Shown one piece after another: positions 32,311 to 44,483 of a DNA stretch of 64,000 nt; position 1 is the first letter of the stretch; every line of letters begins with the position of its first letter. This DNA is from Fragilariopsis cylindrus CCMP1102 (taxonomy: Eukaryota > Bacillariophyta > Bacillariophyceae > Bacillariales > Bacillariaceae), in NCBI GenBank assembly GCA_900095095.1, contig FMBT01000347.1, forward strand, positions 1 to 64,000, in the 5' to 3' direction. Position numbers and translations under genes: made by a program. The notes beneath the pieces are model-generated. The model worked only from the letters and a program-made list of their open reading frames with translations. It searched no databases and had not been told where the DNA came from.

Positions 32311-35043
32311 ATGGGTTGTAGACATAGCAAAGAGTGCGATGTTGACTTCACTGAGCTCGACAAAAGGCGGTCCGAGCTGGGTCTAGATGCTGATGGAGGA
32401 TCCGGAACTCGACATCGAACGTCTGTAATGGGTGCTTCTGAAATGATGGAAGGTTGGGCAAAACAAGCAAAGCCTATTATGGATAACATGATACTCACAG
32501 ATTCCACGCCGAAGCTAAGCAAACAGGTTTTTGCTACAGCGGCTGTCGTCATGGGGACGAAGTTTGCACACAAACAGGGAGCACATCACCTAAAAAATGT
32601 CTTCGTACCACCACTAGACGATGTCTTTTCCTTCACGGCACCTATTTTCCAAAAAAGTCAAGAGGAGAAAAAACTTATTCGAGATGCCCTCAAGAGTAAT
32701 TTTGTATTTGGTGCATGCTCGGAGCGAGAACTCCGAACGATCGTAGACGCATTTGAGGAGTTTAATTTCGGTAGGGAGGAAAAAATCATCGTTCAAGGGG
32801 ACGTTGGGGATTATTTCTACGTCTTGAAAACAGGAAAAGTTCGTTTTGAAGTCAACGGGAAGCTCGTAGGAAATGCCGAGGAAGGTACAACATTCGGAGA
32901 ATTAGCATTGTTATATTCTAGCCCACGAGCTGCATCTGCCATTGCCGATGGTAAGGTGACGTTGTACCGAGTAGATCAAAAAACGTTTAGATATATTATG
33001 CAGTCACAAACAATGAAAACAGAGATGGCGAAAAAGGAGCTATTGCAAGGTGTCAAATTTTTAAATTTCTTAGACCCAAGCGATATCAACAAATTGGTAC
33101 ACACAATGGTGCCACGGGTGTTTAATGAAGGAGAATACATTACTCGAAATGGTGATGAAGATGATACATTATATGTTATTCAAGAAGGAAAGGTGTGTAT
33201 AACAGAGGTTTCTAGTTGCTCCGCCAAGAAAGAAAACCAGGAGTTGGGACCCGGTGATCACTTTGGTGAAACTGCTTTGCTTCATAAGGAGGACCATGTT
33301 AAAGATGCAACTGTTGTTGGGTTAACAAAAGGGCTCGCTTTATCTATTGATAAAGAAACATTTGAAAAGGTCGTTGGGGACATCGCTAAATTGGCCATCC
33401 AAGCGGAAGACAAACAGATATTGGTGAGTGCTCGCCAGCAGTGTCATCATTTTCTCAAGATCTTTTCCTCCTCCCATCTGACTTGTGTTTTTCCATGCGT
33501 GTGATACTCTTTGAAATTATAGGCAGAAATTCCGATCCTTAAGAAGAGTAACCTATCAAAACCAATCTTCGCTTCATTTGCAGCATTATTTGTCGAAAAG
33601 ACTTACCCCGCAAATTTCGCTATTATTACAGAAGGAGAAACAACAAGTGCTGCTCTATATATTGTTCGATCTGGAAAGGTAGTTCTTAAGAGCAAGAGCA
33701 AAGCGGTGGAAGAAAAAATCATTGAATCAGGAGGGTACTTCGGAGAGTGTATGTTCGAAATTGACATAGGAGGTTTGAAAACGACATCTGATTATAATCC
33801 TCAGTATTCAACGACGACTCTCTCCGACCCCGTGGTTATCGGCACACTTAGCATCGAATCTTGTCGTACTGTTATCGACACTACTACTCTTGGAAAGAAA
33901 ATCACCGATATCATCGAAAAGATCATAACTCCTATAGCAATGGAGGACCTAGAGAGACACACAATCCTTGGTGCAGGGACTTTTGGTCAAGTCTGGTTAG
34001 TATCACATGTAAATTCAGATGGAGAACGTGATCCATATGCCTTTAAAATCCAGTCTAAATACGAGCTTATCAAAAGTCATCAAGCTAAGGGAGTGGTCCA
34101 GGAAAAGAGGATTATGGAGCAACTAAAACATCCCTTCCTAATACATCTCGCTGCAACATATCAAGACAAACAATTCATTTACATGCTATTAGGTATTGTA
34201 CAAGGTGGAGAATTATATAGTATTTTGCATTCACAAACCCGTGACGGAATCGATGAAAAGGATGTAATTTTTTACGCGTCTGGAATATTAGAGGGACTGT
34301 CACACATGCATCGAAGCCATATACTGTATCGAGATTTGAAACCAGAGAATGTTATGATCGACAAAAAAGGATACCCAGTTATCATCGATTTTGGATTCGG
34401 TACGTACATTTTATAAAGTTTATCAAAATATTACTATACTTAACTTTGCCCTAACCTTCCCAATATCGTCACCGTCCCTCTTGCCATCTCAATAAATAAT
34501 AAACTTATCTCGGCTTCCCTAGCCAAATTCGTGAAGAGTAAAACTTATACACTATGTGGAACTCCGTTGTATCTCGCCCCTGAAGTCATCCTCAATCGTG
34601 GACATGACAAGGGAGCGGATCACTGGTCATATGGTTGTTTGGCCTTTGAAATGATTGAAGGTAGAACGCCTTTTTATAAGGAAGGAATGGATCAAATTTC
34701 ACTCTTCCGAGCCATTTGCAAAGGGAAATACGAGTTCCCGCCAGAGGGAGTCATGTCACCAGAAATGGAAGATCTAATGCAAAGATTGTTTGTGCTCGAT
34801 CCTGTCAAACGTATCGGTTCTTTGGCCAACGGAATAAATGAAATTTATGCGCACCCATGGTATAGAGAGATTGACTTTGGAAAGCTCAGACAAAAAGAAC
34901 TCAATGCTCCTTGGGTTCCGAATATTAAAGACCCACTGGACACAACTAATTTCGAATCGTGGGACCATCTTAAAGATAAAACAAGAAATAACGAGTCAAT
35001 AGTTATCTCAGCGGATCAACAGAGAATATTTAGATCATTCTAA
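32311..35043 (+). CDS. cGMP-dependent-type AGC protein kinase with three cyclic-nucleotide-binding-like domains
   Basis: The three exons are 32311-33423, 33523-34399 and 34523-35043 (introns 99 and 123 nt), giving 836 aa. The N-terminus MGCRHSKE is a myristoylation/palmitoylation-type start. Domain A has a canonical phosphate cassette, FGELALLYSSPRAASA (~residue 196). Domain B reads FGETALLHKEDHVKDAT (~317) and lacks the phosphate-binding Arg. Domain C is more degenerate, with only GYFGECMFEI. The kinase domain has the Gly loop GAGTFGQVWLV (~520), the lysine in YAFKIQSK, YRDLKPENVMI (~639), DFGFAK read across the second splice, GTPLYLAPEV and a C-terminal AGC extension. Regulatory and catalytic parts on one chain define PKG; ciliate and apicomplexan PKGs also have three or more such domains. 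cAMP rather than cGMP, or a different ligand, cannot be excluded. Confidence 0.94.
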
Positions 35044-36948
35044 GCATTTAAATTCAAGCTGCATTTACCTTTATTTTTTATCTTCCCCTTCATCTAGACA
35101 CCTATTTCGGTTCAAACTTGACGTACTAGTAACCGCAAAAATATAATCCCAGTATATTCAATATGTATCAGTTAATCTTTGTGTCTTTTAAGGTCAAAGG
35201 ATAGGTAAAAGTTGCAAAAGCCAATGATCAAACCTTGTATTGTAGGAGTAATGGTGACAAATTGACATTTGAATGAAACCCTTGTTTTAGTAGATACTTC
35301 AGCACAAGCAAGGCAGCTTACAAAGGGAGTGAGGTGGAAGAGCACACAGCAGAAAGAGCAATCACTATAGCAACTCCTTCCATAGAAGATGCAGAAAGGA
35401 ATGAAGACAAATTATTGGTGCGTGTCTAGATAGCAGATAGTAAATGATAAAATGCAATCAGTATCTTGGTTTGATTTTTTGATTGATAATACTGCATCTT
35501 CACTCATAATGACCCATAATTGAACATATCATACATATTTTTGAGCTGTGCGTGAGAGCTATTCTTTCTTATGAAAAAGATTCCAGCTAGGGCTTCAAGT
35601 ATTGTCATCCTGGTGGGTAGCCCTAGTTGACAATAAGGCTTCTATACAAGTATATTCTCTCCATTTTCAATTGAATATTTGCAGCTCTAGGAGAGCTTTC
35701 AGGACTATAACAGATTGATTGAAGGATTCATTTGGTTTGTGAACAAGACATTTGGTTTGTGGATAAGAAATTCCATACCACTACTTTTCAATGTTCAAAT
35801 CAGATTTTTGTGTGAAGTAAAATGTACCACCACCAAGTGGATTTGAGAGTGTAGGTTATAACATGACTTTATTGTCTTGTTACTGGCGGTACCTACTTGA
35901 CCATCTCTCCCAATGGGTAGAATATATCATCACCAATCAAAGATCTAGGACTGTTGTCAATCCATTTAAAAAGGTACGTGACATCAGCAATGTTATCTAT
36001 AATACTCGTGCTGCAGATGTAGGATTTTAGGACAGTCAAAGAAAGGTCTGATGACACACTTGGCCTATTTATTGCTGATAGGACCTACCTTGGACTACCA
36101 GCTAAGAAGAAGCATGTTGGAGTGTTACAATTCAAATCCCATGGAAGTGGGATGGGACTGCCACTGGAACAGTTAGTTTGCTGTGTGATGATATTTTAGT
36201 TGAAAGTTAGTTAGAAGATCACATAATATAATATCACCATTACTGCTATCTTGATGATGGTTTACATCATCAACATCACACATTCACATAGCATTGTTTG
36301 TTGCCCAACCAATCAATGTGTAATATTTGATAGTAAAAAGTAGGTATTATTATTGTGTTTGCTGCTAGTCTTGCTGATTATCAATTAATTTATTCTGAAC
36401 ATTCTTCAAAGTTACTGCAAATACATACATCATGTACAGGAGCAGTGCTAGATCTAGCTAATGTAAAATCTTGAATATTATTTCTCTCTCAAATTATTCG
36501 CTTCTTCTTGTGTCATACAAGTGCTTGTTGTAGAGTACTACTATTATACACATGCTTAAGATTTCCTTTAGTCTAGTCGCAATTAGTACCTTTCATACAG
36601 TGTACAAGTATGTGTCCTACATTGGCGCATGGTATAATACGGTTTCCGATTTTCGAATTTTATCCAGGAACATCTTTTCTCACTAACTTAAAGAAATTCA
36701 TCGATTCACTCAGTATGATGTGTGGTGTGTGATTCGATTCGTATTGTCTACTGTACTTCAACAAGTGAAGTAAATAATTCATAAACGTTTGTATCCTTCA
36801 ATCTGAAACCCAAGTCTTTTAACAGCTATAAACTAAGACCTCATCATCACCAACCACAACACCGCACTACAATATAAGTACCAGTAGAATACGAGTACTT
36901 GCTACTATCACCCCATATCTGCTCACATTGCCGTAACAAACAAAAAAT
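35044..36948. other. gene-poor region with a short coding-like relic
   Basis: About 1.9 kb with no intact gene. A coding-like plus-strand stretch at about 35296-35430 reads YFSTSKAAYKGSEVEEHTAE in one frame and ends at TAG. Another at about 36080-36175 reads DRTYLGLPAKKKHVGVLQFK. Both look like fragments of a decayed element, but I cannot name the family. Two interleaved inverted repeats lie at 35587-35635. The last 300 bp should be the Lon promoter. Confidence 0.35.
35587..35635. repeat. two interleaved inverted repeats
   Basis: CTAGGGC (35587-35593) pairs with GCCCTAG (35620-35626), and TATTGTCA (35600-35607) pairs with TGACAATA (35628-35635). The arms alternate a-b-a'-b', which is the order of an H-type pseudoknot rather than a nested hairpin. 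Confidence 0.6.
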
Positions 36949-39900
36949 ATGCTTAGACTATCTGCTTCCCGTATGGTCGCCTCGTCGGCGGCATCGGCAT
37001 CGGCAACAATATATCGTCATCGGCCGTCGTTTTTGGCGTCATCGGCGTCGTCATCATCATCGCGTATTTATCGTGCCAAAAGTAACCATTTCAGATTGAT
37101 TTCTAACAGTTCCAGTGACGACGACAATAACAATGATAACGACAATGATGATGATAATAATAAGAATAAGAATAATAACGATGACGATGAGAGCGACCAT
37201 AAAAACATAGACGACAACCAAAATAAAGGCGACATTAATCCTTCTAAATCTTCTTCTTTTCCTGCGCCCGCTATTATTATCCCGACAAAAATCCCTACCA
37301 AGATGGGTTACGGAGACGAAGCACCACGGATGCCTCACGTTTTGGCTCTTCCTGTCACAAATAGACCCCTATTTCCAGGTGTTGTAACATCGGTTACGTT
37401 AACAGAACCAGCAACCATTGATGCTATCGAACGTCTTCAAACAGAAAACAATGGAAGCAATGTATACATCAGTGCCTTTTTAAGGAAGAAAAATCCCACG
37501 GGTGTTTCGGAGGGAGGGGTACTACTGCCAACCCCCGAGGTGATCACGGATTCTTCTGATTTGTATTCTGTAGGAACATTTGCACAAATTCATAGATTGA
37601 CACGTGGAGTCGGTTCGAGATCAGCGGCATCGCAGTCCGGTGCTGACGTTCTTGCTGATATTGATAATGATGCAGATGCCGGTGCTGGTATTGGAGATCA
37701 CTCCTCGTCAACAAATTCGGAAGATGGTGGTGCGACAGCGTCAGTACTGTTATTGGCGCATCGACGAGTTAATCTATTGAGCGTCGACAGTCTGGGACCA
37801 CCGATCGACGTAACAATTTCGCACTGGCCGCGTCTTGATTATACTGGATCACCCGACGATACGATCAGAGCACTAATCAATGAAATTCTAAGTACCATTC
37901 GAGAAGTAGCCCAAATTAATCCTCTTTTTCGAGAGAATGTACAATTCTTTTCCGGACGACTTGATGCCAACGATCCCTACCGTTTGGCGGACTTTGCTGC
38001 AAGTGTGTGCTCCGCTGGAGTTATCCCCGAAGACTTACAGGCCATTCTAGAAGAAAAGGATCCCGAAATGCGTCTTCATAAGGCACTAGTTTTGTTGTCG
38101 AAGGAACGGGAGGTTAGTAAATTGCAACAGGAGATACAATCAAAAGTTGAAGAAAAAATGACCGAATCGCAACGTCGATACTTTTTAACTGAACAATTGA
38201 AATCGATCAAAAAGGAACTTGGGATGGAAAGAGATGATAAAGAGGCATTAATTGAAAAGTACAGAAAACAGCTTGCTAAATATTCTAATATCCCCGAAGA
38301 AGTGAATAAGACGATTGAGTTAGAACTTGAGAAACTATCTACGTTGGAGATGAATTCTAGCGAATACAACGTCACTCGTAACTATCTCGATTGGCTTTGC
38401 GGAGTACCGTGGAACGTTGCCAGTGAAGAAAATTTTGATATCCAAGAAGCCCGGAAAATTTTAAATCGCGACCATTATGGACTGAACGATGTCAAGGACA
38501 CAATTTTAGAATTCATCGCTGTTGGTAAACTAAAGGGAAGTGTTCAGGGACAGATAATTTGTTTGGCTGGACCTCCAGGTACTGGAAAAACCTCCATAGC
38601 AAAATCAGTTGCTGAAGCTTTGGGAAGAGAGTTCTTTCGATTCTCCGTTGGTGGTTTGAGTAACGTGAGCGAAATCAAGGGTCATCGAAGAACATACGTA
38701 GGGGCAATGCCCGGTAAGATTATTCAGGCACTGAAGAAGACAGGTACATTTAATCCTGTCATACTCATTGATGAGATCGACAAGTTAGGGCAGGGTCATC
38801 AAGGAGATCCCGCTAGTGCTCTCTTGGAGGTGTTGGATCCTAGTCAAAATACCTCCTTCCTTGACCACTATTTGGACGAGGCAGTGGATATTAGTAAAGT
38901 CCTTTTTATGTGTACCGCTAACGAGTTGGAGCGCATACCGGAACCATTGCTCGATCGTATGGAAGTGATCCGATTATCTGGATACGACTTCCCCGAAAAG
39001 GTAGCCATTGCAGAACAATATTTGGTTCCAAAGTCGATGAGAAACAATGGTCTGCTAGTGGAAAAGAAAGAGGACATGGAAGTGGAAGTGGAAAAAACTG
39101 ATAACGAGGACTCGAAAGAGGATACGCCAGTTAATAGCAATACACAATGCGAGACAAAGAGCGAATTGAAAGCTCCTTCTGGAGTGGGCATCGCCACAGA
39201 TGCCATTGAAAGTCTAGTGCGTTGGTATGCCCGCGAGGCTGGAGTGAGAAACCTTTCGAAATACATTGACAGAATCACTCGAAAGCTTGCTCTTCAGATT
39301 GTTGCAGAAGATGAGGGATCAGAGATCAGCAAGAAAAGTGCAAGAAAATCTGAATCGTGGACAGTGACAGATGATAATCTTGAGGATTATGTTGGAAAAC
39401 ATGTCTACACTAGTGATCGTCTGTACGAGAAGGATCCATTGCCAAATGGGATTGTGATGGGACTGGCATACACTTCTATGGGTGGATGCGCACTGTACAT
39501 CGAAACTCAGGGAATAAAACGCGGACTGGATGAAAATGGCAAACAACGAGGAGGAGGGACGCTAAAGGCTACCGGAAATTTAAAAGACGTTATGAAGGAG
39601 AGCTCCCAAATAGCATATACTGTAGCGCGTGCTCGCTTGGCAGAATCGACCCTAGCAACGATTACTTCGATAAGACCGATATCCATATGCATGTTCCTGA
39701 AGGGGCGACACCTAAAGATGGTCCCTCTGCGGGGTTGCTATGGTAACGTCATTTCTTTCACTTGCCCTAGGGAAACCTATACGAAACGATTTAGCCATGA
39801 CAGGTGAGGTTAGTTTGACAGGCAAAGTCCTTCCAGTTGGAGGAATTAAAGAGAAGATCATGGGAGGAAAGCGTGCTGGAATAAGTTCCATTATTCTCCC

Positions 39901-40014
39901 CGACGCCAATCGAAGAGATTATGACGAAATCCCCGATACTTGAAAGAGGGATTGGACGTTCATTTTGCAGAAAGTTATGATACGGTTCACGAAATAACAT
40001 TAGGAGATAAATAA
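36949..40014 (+). CDS. LON: mitochondrial Lon protease, reading frame broken three times near the 3' end
   Basis: The frame is open from 36949. The leader ([18 protein letters not shown]) looks mitochondrial. It is followed by an Asn/Asp-rich insert, the N-terminal substrate domain ([17 protein letters not shown]), the coiled helical part, and the AAA+ ATPase with Walker [10 protein letters not shown] (~541), Walker [11 protein letters not shown] (~604) and the sensor region. The protease domain starts normally ([13 protein letters not shown]) but the frame then shifts at about 39655-39659, 39731-39735 and 39937-39938. Each is explained by one missing base, and homology is continuous across all three: [20 protein letters not shown], then [14 protein letters not shown] and [14 protein letters not shown], then [10 protein letters not shown]. 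The catalytic Ser (codon 39726-39728, DGPSAG) and Lys (39824-39826) lie between the breaks. The true stop would be 40012-40014. Either sequence error or a decayed protease domain. Confidence 0.93.
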
Positions 40015-40674
40015 ATAGGTTTTTTTAATAAAAAATGACAATCATTTCCTCCGTAGCACTAGTGTATCTAGTGATGTGGTTAATCATTATTTATCTTCTT
40101 TCAGCATTTTTCTGCGATTGGTCTCATGCTGTTGCTACGTTTCGATTCTGATGCAATCCGAGAGCCAGCCTCGAAGGAGAATATTGCATCTACCAACCAT
40201 GAAAATCCTTGCAGTTCTACGATTGGATCTTTTTTTCTAATCCTCCATGAATATTGAATGTGTCTACCTTCAAATTGCTCTGTAATCTCGGCATAATTGA
40301 CCTTGGCATACAAGTATATAACTTCTGGTCATGTGCTTTGTTTTCATAAATGAGGGTTTACTCCGAATCACTCGTGACTGATCAATCCTATTTGAAGCGA
40401 ATATGGTTTTACTATAGTATATTACATATTATTATATATTATAAGTATCTCTCAAGATCTAAAAATAACAGCAATATATACTAAATTCTAATAGCTAATT
40501 TAATACAGCGTATAAGACCCAGAGATTTATATCACTATCTATTACGATCATACATCATCGTTGAATTACACATCAAAAAGGACGTGTTGTATGTATGTAT
40601 GTATGTATGTGTCTATGCATGATTGTTTGTATGTATGAGGGCCCTCTTATGTTTCTATACCGGTATCTACATTT
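40015..40674. other. intergenic between two convergent genes
   Basis: About 660 bp with no supported gene. A (GTAT)n repeat lies at 40589-40610. It holds the 3' ends of Lon and the oxidoreductase gene. Confidence 0.45.
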
Positions 40675-42318
40675 TCAATTATCTATAAAACCCTCAACGG
40701 GTATCTCCTCGCCTTGTTTTTCAATGCTCTCCATGAGTGCGAGAAGAATTTTCTTCATTTGCAACGCAACATCAGTAAGTTCTTTGCACTCAGCGATCGT
40801 CTCACTGTCCTCCCATCCTCCATTATTATCGATCTGATGACCTAGCCTAACGAATGTCCTCCAGAGAGTTCTCTCTTGGCCTACTCCCATTCCGACATCA
40901 AAAGAATCGCAATCTAATACGTTTGCATTTCCATCCTTGTGAGCCTTTCTATCATACACTCTGTACGTAGCTAAACCATCAGGATGTTCTATGACAAAGT
41001 CGTTCATTGTAGCGTAGCGAGATGTAGCCTTTAATTCTATTGCTTGTCTTGTAGCACTTTGTATATATGCAACGTAAAAGTTCAATTGTCGATTCTGAAA
41101 ATGTAAAAAAAGTATGATTTGTTTTTTCAACGAGTGATGAGGCAAGAGGAGCAATGTTAGAATGTAATCTTCCTTCTGTTTCTTGTTCTTCTATTTCGTT
41201 TTCAAAATGTTTTCTCGGGAGCTACGACAGTACAATTTATAATACGTACATTTGTAAATTTGACGGTACAGTCAGCTGAAACGATTTCTCCCTGCGCTCC
41301 ATATTTCCATGATTTGACTCTAGCCGATTCAGCATAGCTGCCTACTCTATTGAAGAACATAGTAGAAACTAACACACAAAAGCGACCCAGCACACGAATG
41401 CATCCATCTTCTTTACGTAATGGTAATTCGATACCAACCTTTTCTGCATCATTGCAATTTAGTTGTATGGATGCATCTGCTTCCGTAATCCGTCCAAATT
41501 TATCATCCTGTAATACATGATTCATAAATCGTTGTACTCGGTACTGATGGACAAACATTGCTGTAGTTTGAATGAATTTGCCATTTTTCTTTGCACATTC
41601 CAATTCCTCCATGAACTCTGGTAATGAGGTACTAATTGGGTCGTCGACTAAAACATGTTTCTTGGCCCTTAGAGCTTGTAATACATATTCCTTCTGAGAA
41701 CTATCGCATTTGAAAGAAGAGAGAGCAAGAGAATGGGAATCGTGAGATTCTTCTCACTCGACTCGAATCTAACATCACACTATTCAATATAAAATTATAA
41801 TATACTACATACCTTGGAGGAACAATAATGTAAACAGCATGAATCGAATCCGAACGAAGCATCTTTTCATAGCCTTCTTTTCCCTGTCCGATGAAGTCAA
41901 TATCATCCACATCTTTGGCAACCTTGTTCGATTCCAACCATTCTTCAACTAACTCTCTTATCGAGTTCGTTGAATCTAGGACGACAAGCGCTGTCAAATC
42001 ACAACGAGTTGCCGGATTGTTAATGGTAGAAGCGTGTCTATCTTTAATGGAAGTCGAATCGATGATTAACCCAATATTAAAATGTGGTTCGCTCGGTGAT
42101 ACATCTCGCCAGCACTGCGATCTAGTATATTTCTTGATGCTGGCGCTGACGTTAGTTGGTTTGTTGATGTTGATGTTGGTCGTCGTGACGATAGGTAGTT
42201 TGCTGATGCTTGTAAGCTTTACGTTAGTGCTATTGGTCGGCGCATCAAGTACGGGTATCATGTAAGCTTTTTGTCGGTCTCGTTCCAGCATAATGTTATT
42301 TGAAATATTCGCTATCAT
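40675..42318 (-). CDS. GFO/IDH/MocA-type NAD(P)-dependent oxidoreductase-like protein
   Basis: The three exons are 42318-41813, 41700-41250 and 41094-40675, with GT-AG introns of 112 and 155 nt; the product is 458 aa. The Rossmann part has IHAVYIIVPPSSQKEYVLQ followed by ALRAKKHVLVDDPISTSLPE, the family pattern of a second half-Rossmann with a conserved basic residue (usually K in EKP; here VDDP). Then comes EFMEELECAKKNGKFIQTTA with VHQYRVQRFMNHV, and the beta-sheet substrate domain. The dinucleotide loop, usually GxGxxG, reads GLIIDSTSI and is degenerate, and the EKP lysine is absent. The protein may therefore have lost catalysis or bind the cofactor differently. The start is assumed at 42318; a second Met lies at 42291. 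A pentanucleotide repeat sits directly upstream. Confidence 0.72.
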
Positions 42319-42350
42319 TGTTGTGTTGTGTTGTGTTGTGTTGTGTTGTT
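42319..42350. repeat. (TTGTG)n pentanucleotide repeat
   Basis: Six units lie directly upstream of the start codon of the oxidoreductase gene, in its presumed 5' UTR. Confidence 0.9.
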
Positions 42351-43140
42351 GAATTGATTGATATTATAATATTATGCGAAACAACAAAGTAAAAAGCTGT
42401 GTGGTGAAGTTTAAAAGTATATAATTTTTCTAGTGAAGTCAAAAATAATACTTCCTCAGTGAAACAGCAGTTTTTTGAAGTGTGTGACATCACGAACCGA
42501 TATGAAATGTTTCATGCAAGAAAGAAAAATAAATTTGTTTCATGCAAAGAAAAATAAATATGTTTTGCGAGGTCGTGAAAGCAAAAAGAAGGTCTTCTCT
42601 GTTCTTTTCGGAACTCCAAGAGTTCGAGGTGTGCGTGCGCAATGTTAAATAACGAGACAATAGCGTAACATTTATTTTTTGTGCATAAAGTACGGTTTTT
42701 AGGGATATTTTTTTTGAGAGCACAAATTAATAATTTCTACACACGAAAAGAATTAAGACGCCATGCATCGACGTCGACTCTGGAACGCTTTACGAGTCCA
42801 TCAGTTCCGTCTTGTTCATATCCAGCCCTGGGTTCGCTTGCCGGGAGAACCCAAAATACGGTTTTCAAAAGTCATATCTTCGTGATACGACGACGACGAC
42901 GACGACTACTGGTACGAAGGAGGATAGGCGAAACGCCGTACGATATCTCCCTCTTCGTATGGTTCCCATCCATGATTCCCAGTTTACATTTGTCCATGTC
43001 GAAACTAAAAGGTGCGGTTTTCGACTACTCTCATGACGACGAAGACGACGACGAAGATGTCGACGTCGACTCGTAACGCCATACTCGATATCTCTTTCGA
43101 TCCGAGCGATTCCTACCAACATTCCCACTTTCTTTCGCCC

Positions 43141-43382
43141 CTAAAGATCCAGTTTATCCAGTGATATTTTCTTGACGGTGACTTCAATTTCAGCATGATA
43201 TTTAGACCGAGAATATATTCGCCGGTTTGTGGGTGGATGGAGTTTCCTGATGAACAGCGACATTTTGTCCGACAATATTTTTTTCAAGATAGGGATTTCA
43301 ATTTCGTTTTCCTTCAACCCGTCCGCCTTTTTTGTAGGTTCGTTCATGGCCTTGGCCTTGTCGGAAAAAGTAGAGATCATAC
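43141..43382 (-). CDS. small Lys-rich open frame, doubtful
   Basis: A frame of about 79 aa from an ATG near 43382, with a coding-like composition: DKAKAMNEPTKKADGLKENE, EIEIPILKKILSDKMSLFIR, then HAEIEVTVKKISLDKLDL and stop. It could be the last exon of a gene whose upstream part I cannot see, a relic, or chance. No family is recognised. Confidence 0.25.
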
Positions 43383-43542
43383 AGTACACCCGTGTTAAAG
43401 TCAAACACAAAGTTCATTGGGAGAATACTGCCCATTCTCCAGTTGAAAAAACAGACACTCTATGTATGAGTCGCCAGTGACAAATTTTCAGATACGATTA
43501 ACATGAGACTGGCAACGGATCCTCCATCATCATGTATTCGCC

Positions 43543-43590
43543 GGGGTGTGACATGTGAACGTAGCTGGGGTGTGCCATGTGAACGTAGTT
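43543..43590. repeat. 24-bp tandem repeat, two copies
   Basis: Two adjacent 24-bp units beginning GGGGTGTG differ at 2 positions. No coding role is seen. Confidence 0.85.
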
Positions 43591-44483
43591 GTTTGAAAAA
43601 TCAGCATATTGCAATAACAGGTTTCCATACGAAATGTCCCCGTCACATTATTCACCTTGGTAGTCCAAACAAAACGAACAGGTAGATAATATTGTTCTAC
43701 AATTGTACGGTACGGTACGTTGTTGTTGCTGTTGTGGTTGTATTAATTACGGTAGTACGGTACAAGTTTAAACCTGTATTACTGTACAAAAAAAATCAAC
43801 AAGAAATGCTACACAGAGCTGTATTTATGTACAGTAGTACAGTGCGCACAACATACATATCAAGTGTCTGCTGGATACCTAGCTAGGGCGAAAAAAAAGA
43901 AAGGACTATTATGCAAAGAATAACAATGAACAAATAACTATGTCAACTGAAATGATGATACTACAATCTCTCTATACATGTTTGTCAGTAGTAGGTATGT
44001 AGCATTTTTTTTGTTATTAGAGCATCTGTTGTATCAATCAGTCAATTTGTATCTTGATGATGCTAGGTATATTCCTTTTTTTGTGGAGTATTCAATCGCA
44101 TCAATCGCATCAGTCCCGCAGAAGCAACATGCAATCTCATCTACATCCCATTGGGCGAAGTTTTTTATGTTCTATTTTTCTTCTCACATTTTCTTGGTAT
44201 CAACGTTTTTCATGTAAAGAATCATTCAAACAACTATCGTTGTTGTTTAAAAATGAATGTTTGATAGATGGGTTATCATATCACACTAGAATACTACATT
44301 TCCTGGCTACTAAGATATGTTTTCTGGTTGGAGTCCAAAAGGGTATAATAAATCAGTGATTTGGGTGTCTTTTTTCTTTACTAGATAATAAATAATACTA
44401 GAGTGACTCATCCGTCAAGAATACAGTAATCAAAAGCTATATCCTCTTCTTCTTCTTCTTCCAGCACAGTCATTGATCAACCT

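Larger units (their letters stand above)
42351..44483. other. gene-poor region
   Basis: About 2.1 kb with little support for genes. Frames at 42681-43076 (plus) and 42865-43128 (minus) are largely GAC/GTC repeats read in several frames. A K-rich minus frame ends at 43141 (listed separately) and a 24-bp tandem repeat lies at 43543-43590. The remainder shows nothing I can identify. Confidence 0.4.

Noticed and set aside
37057-37338. Minus frames rich in Ile/Val/Ser
   Set aside because: Antisense of the Asn/Asp insert of Lon.
42681-43128. Overlapping plus and minus frames of 131 and 87 codons
   Set aside because: Both are dominated by GAC/GTC repeats that stay open in several frames; no family features or introns support them.
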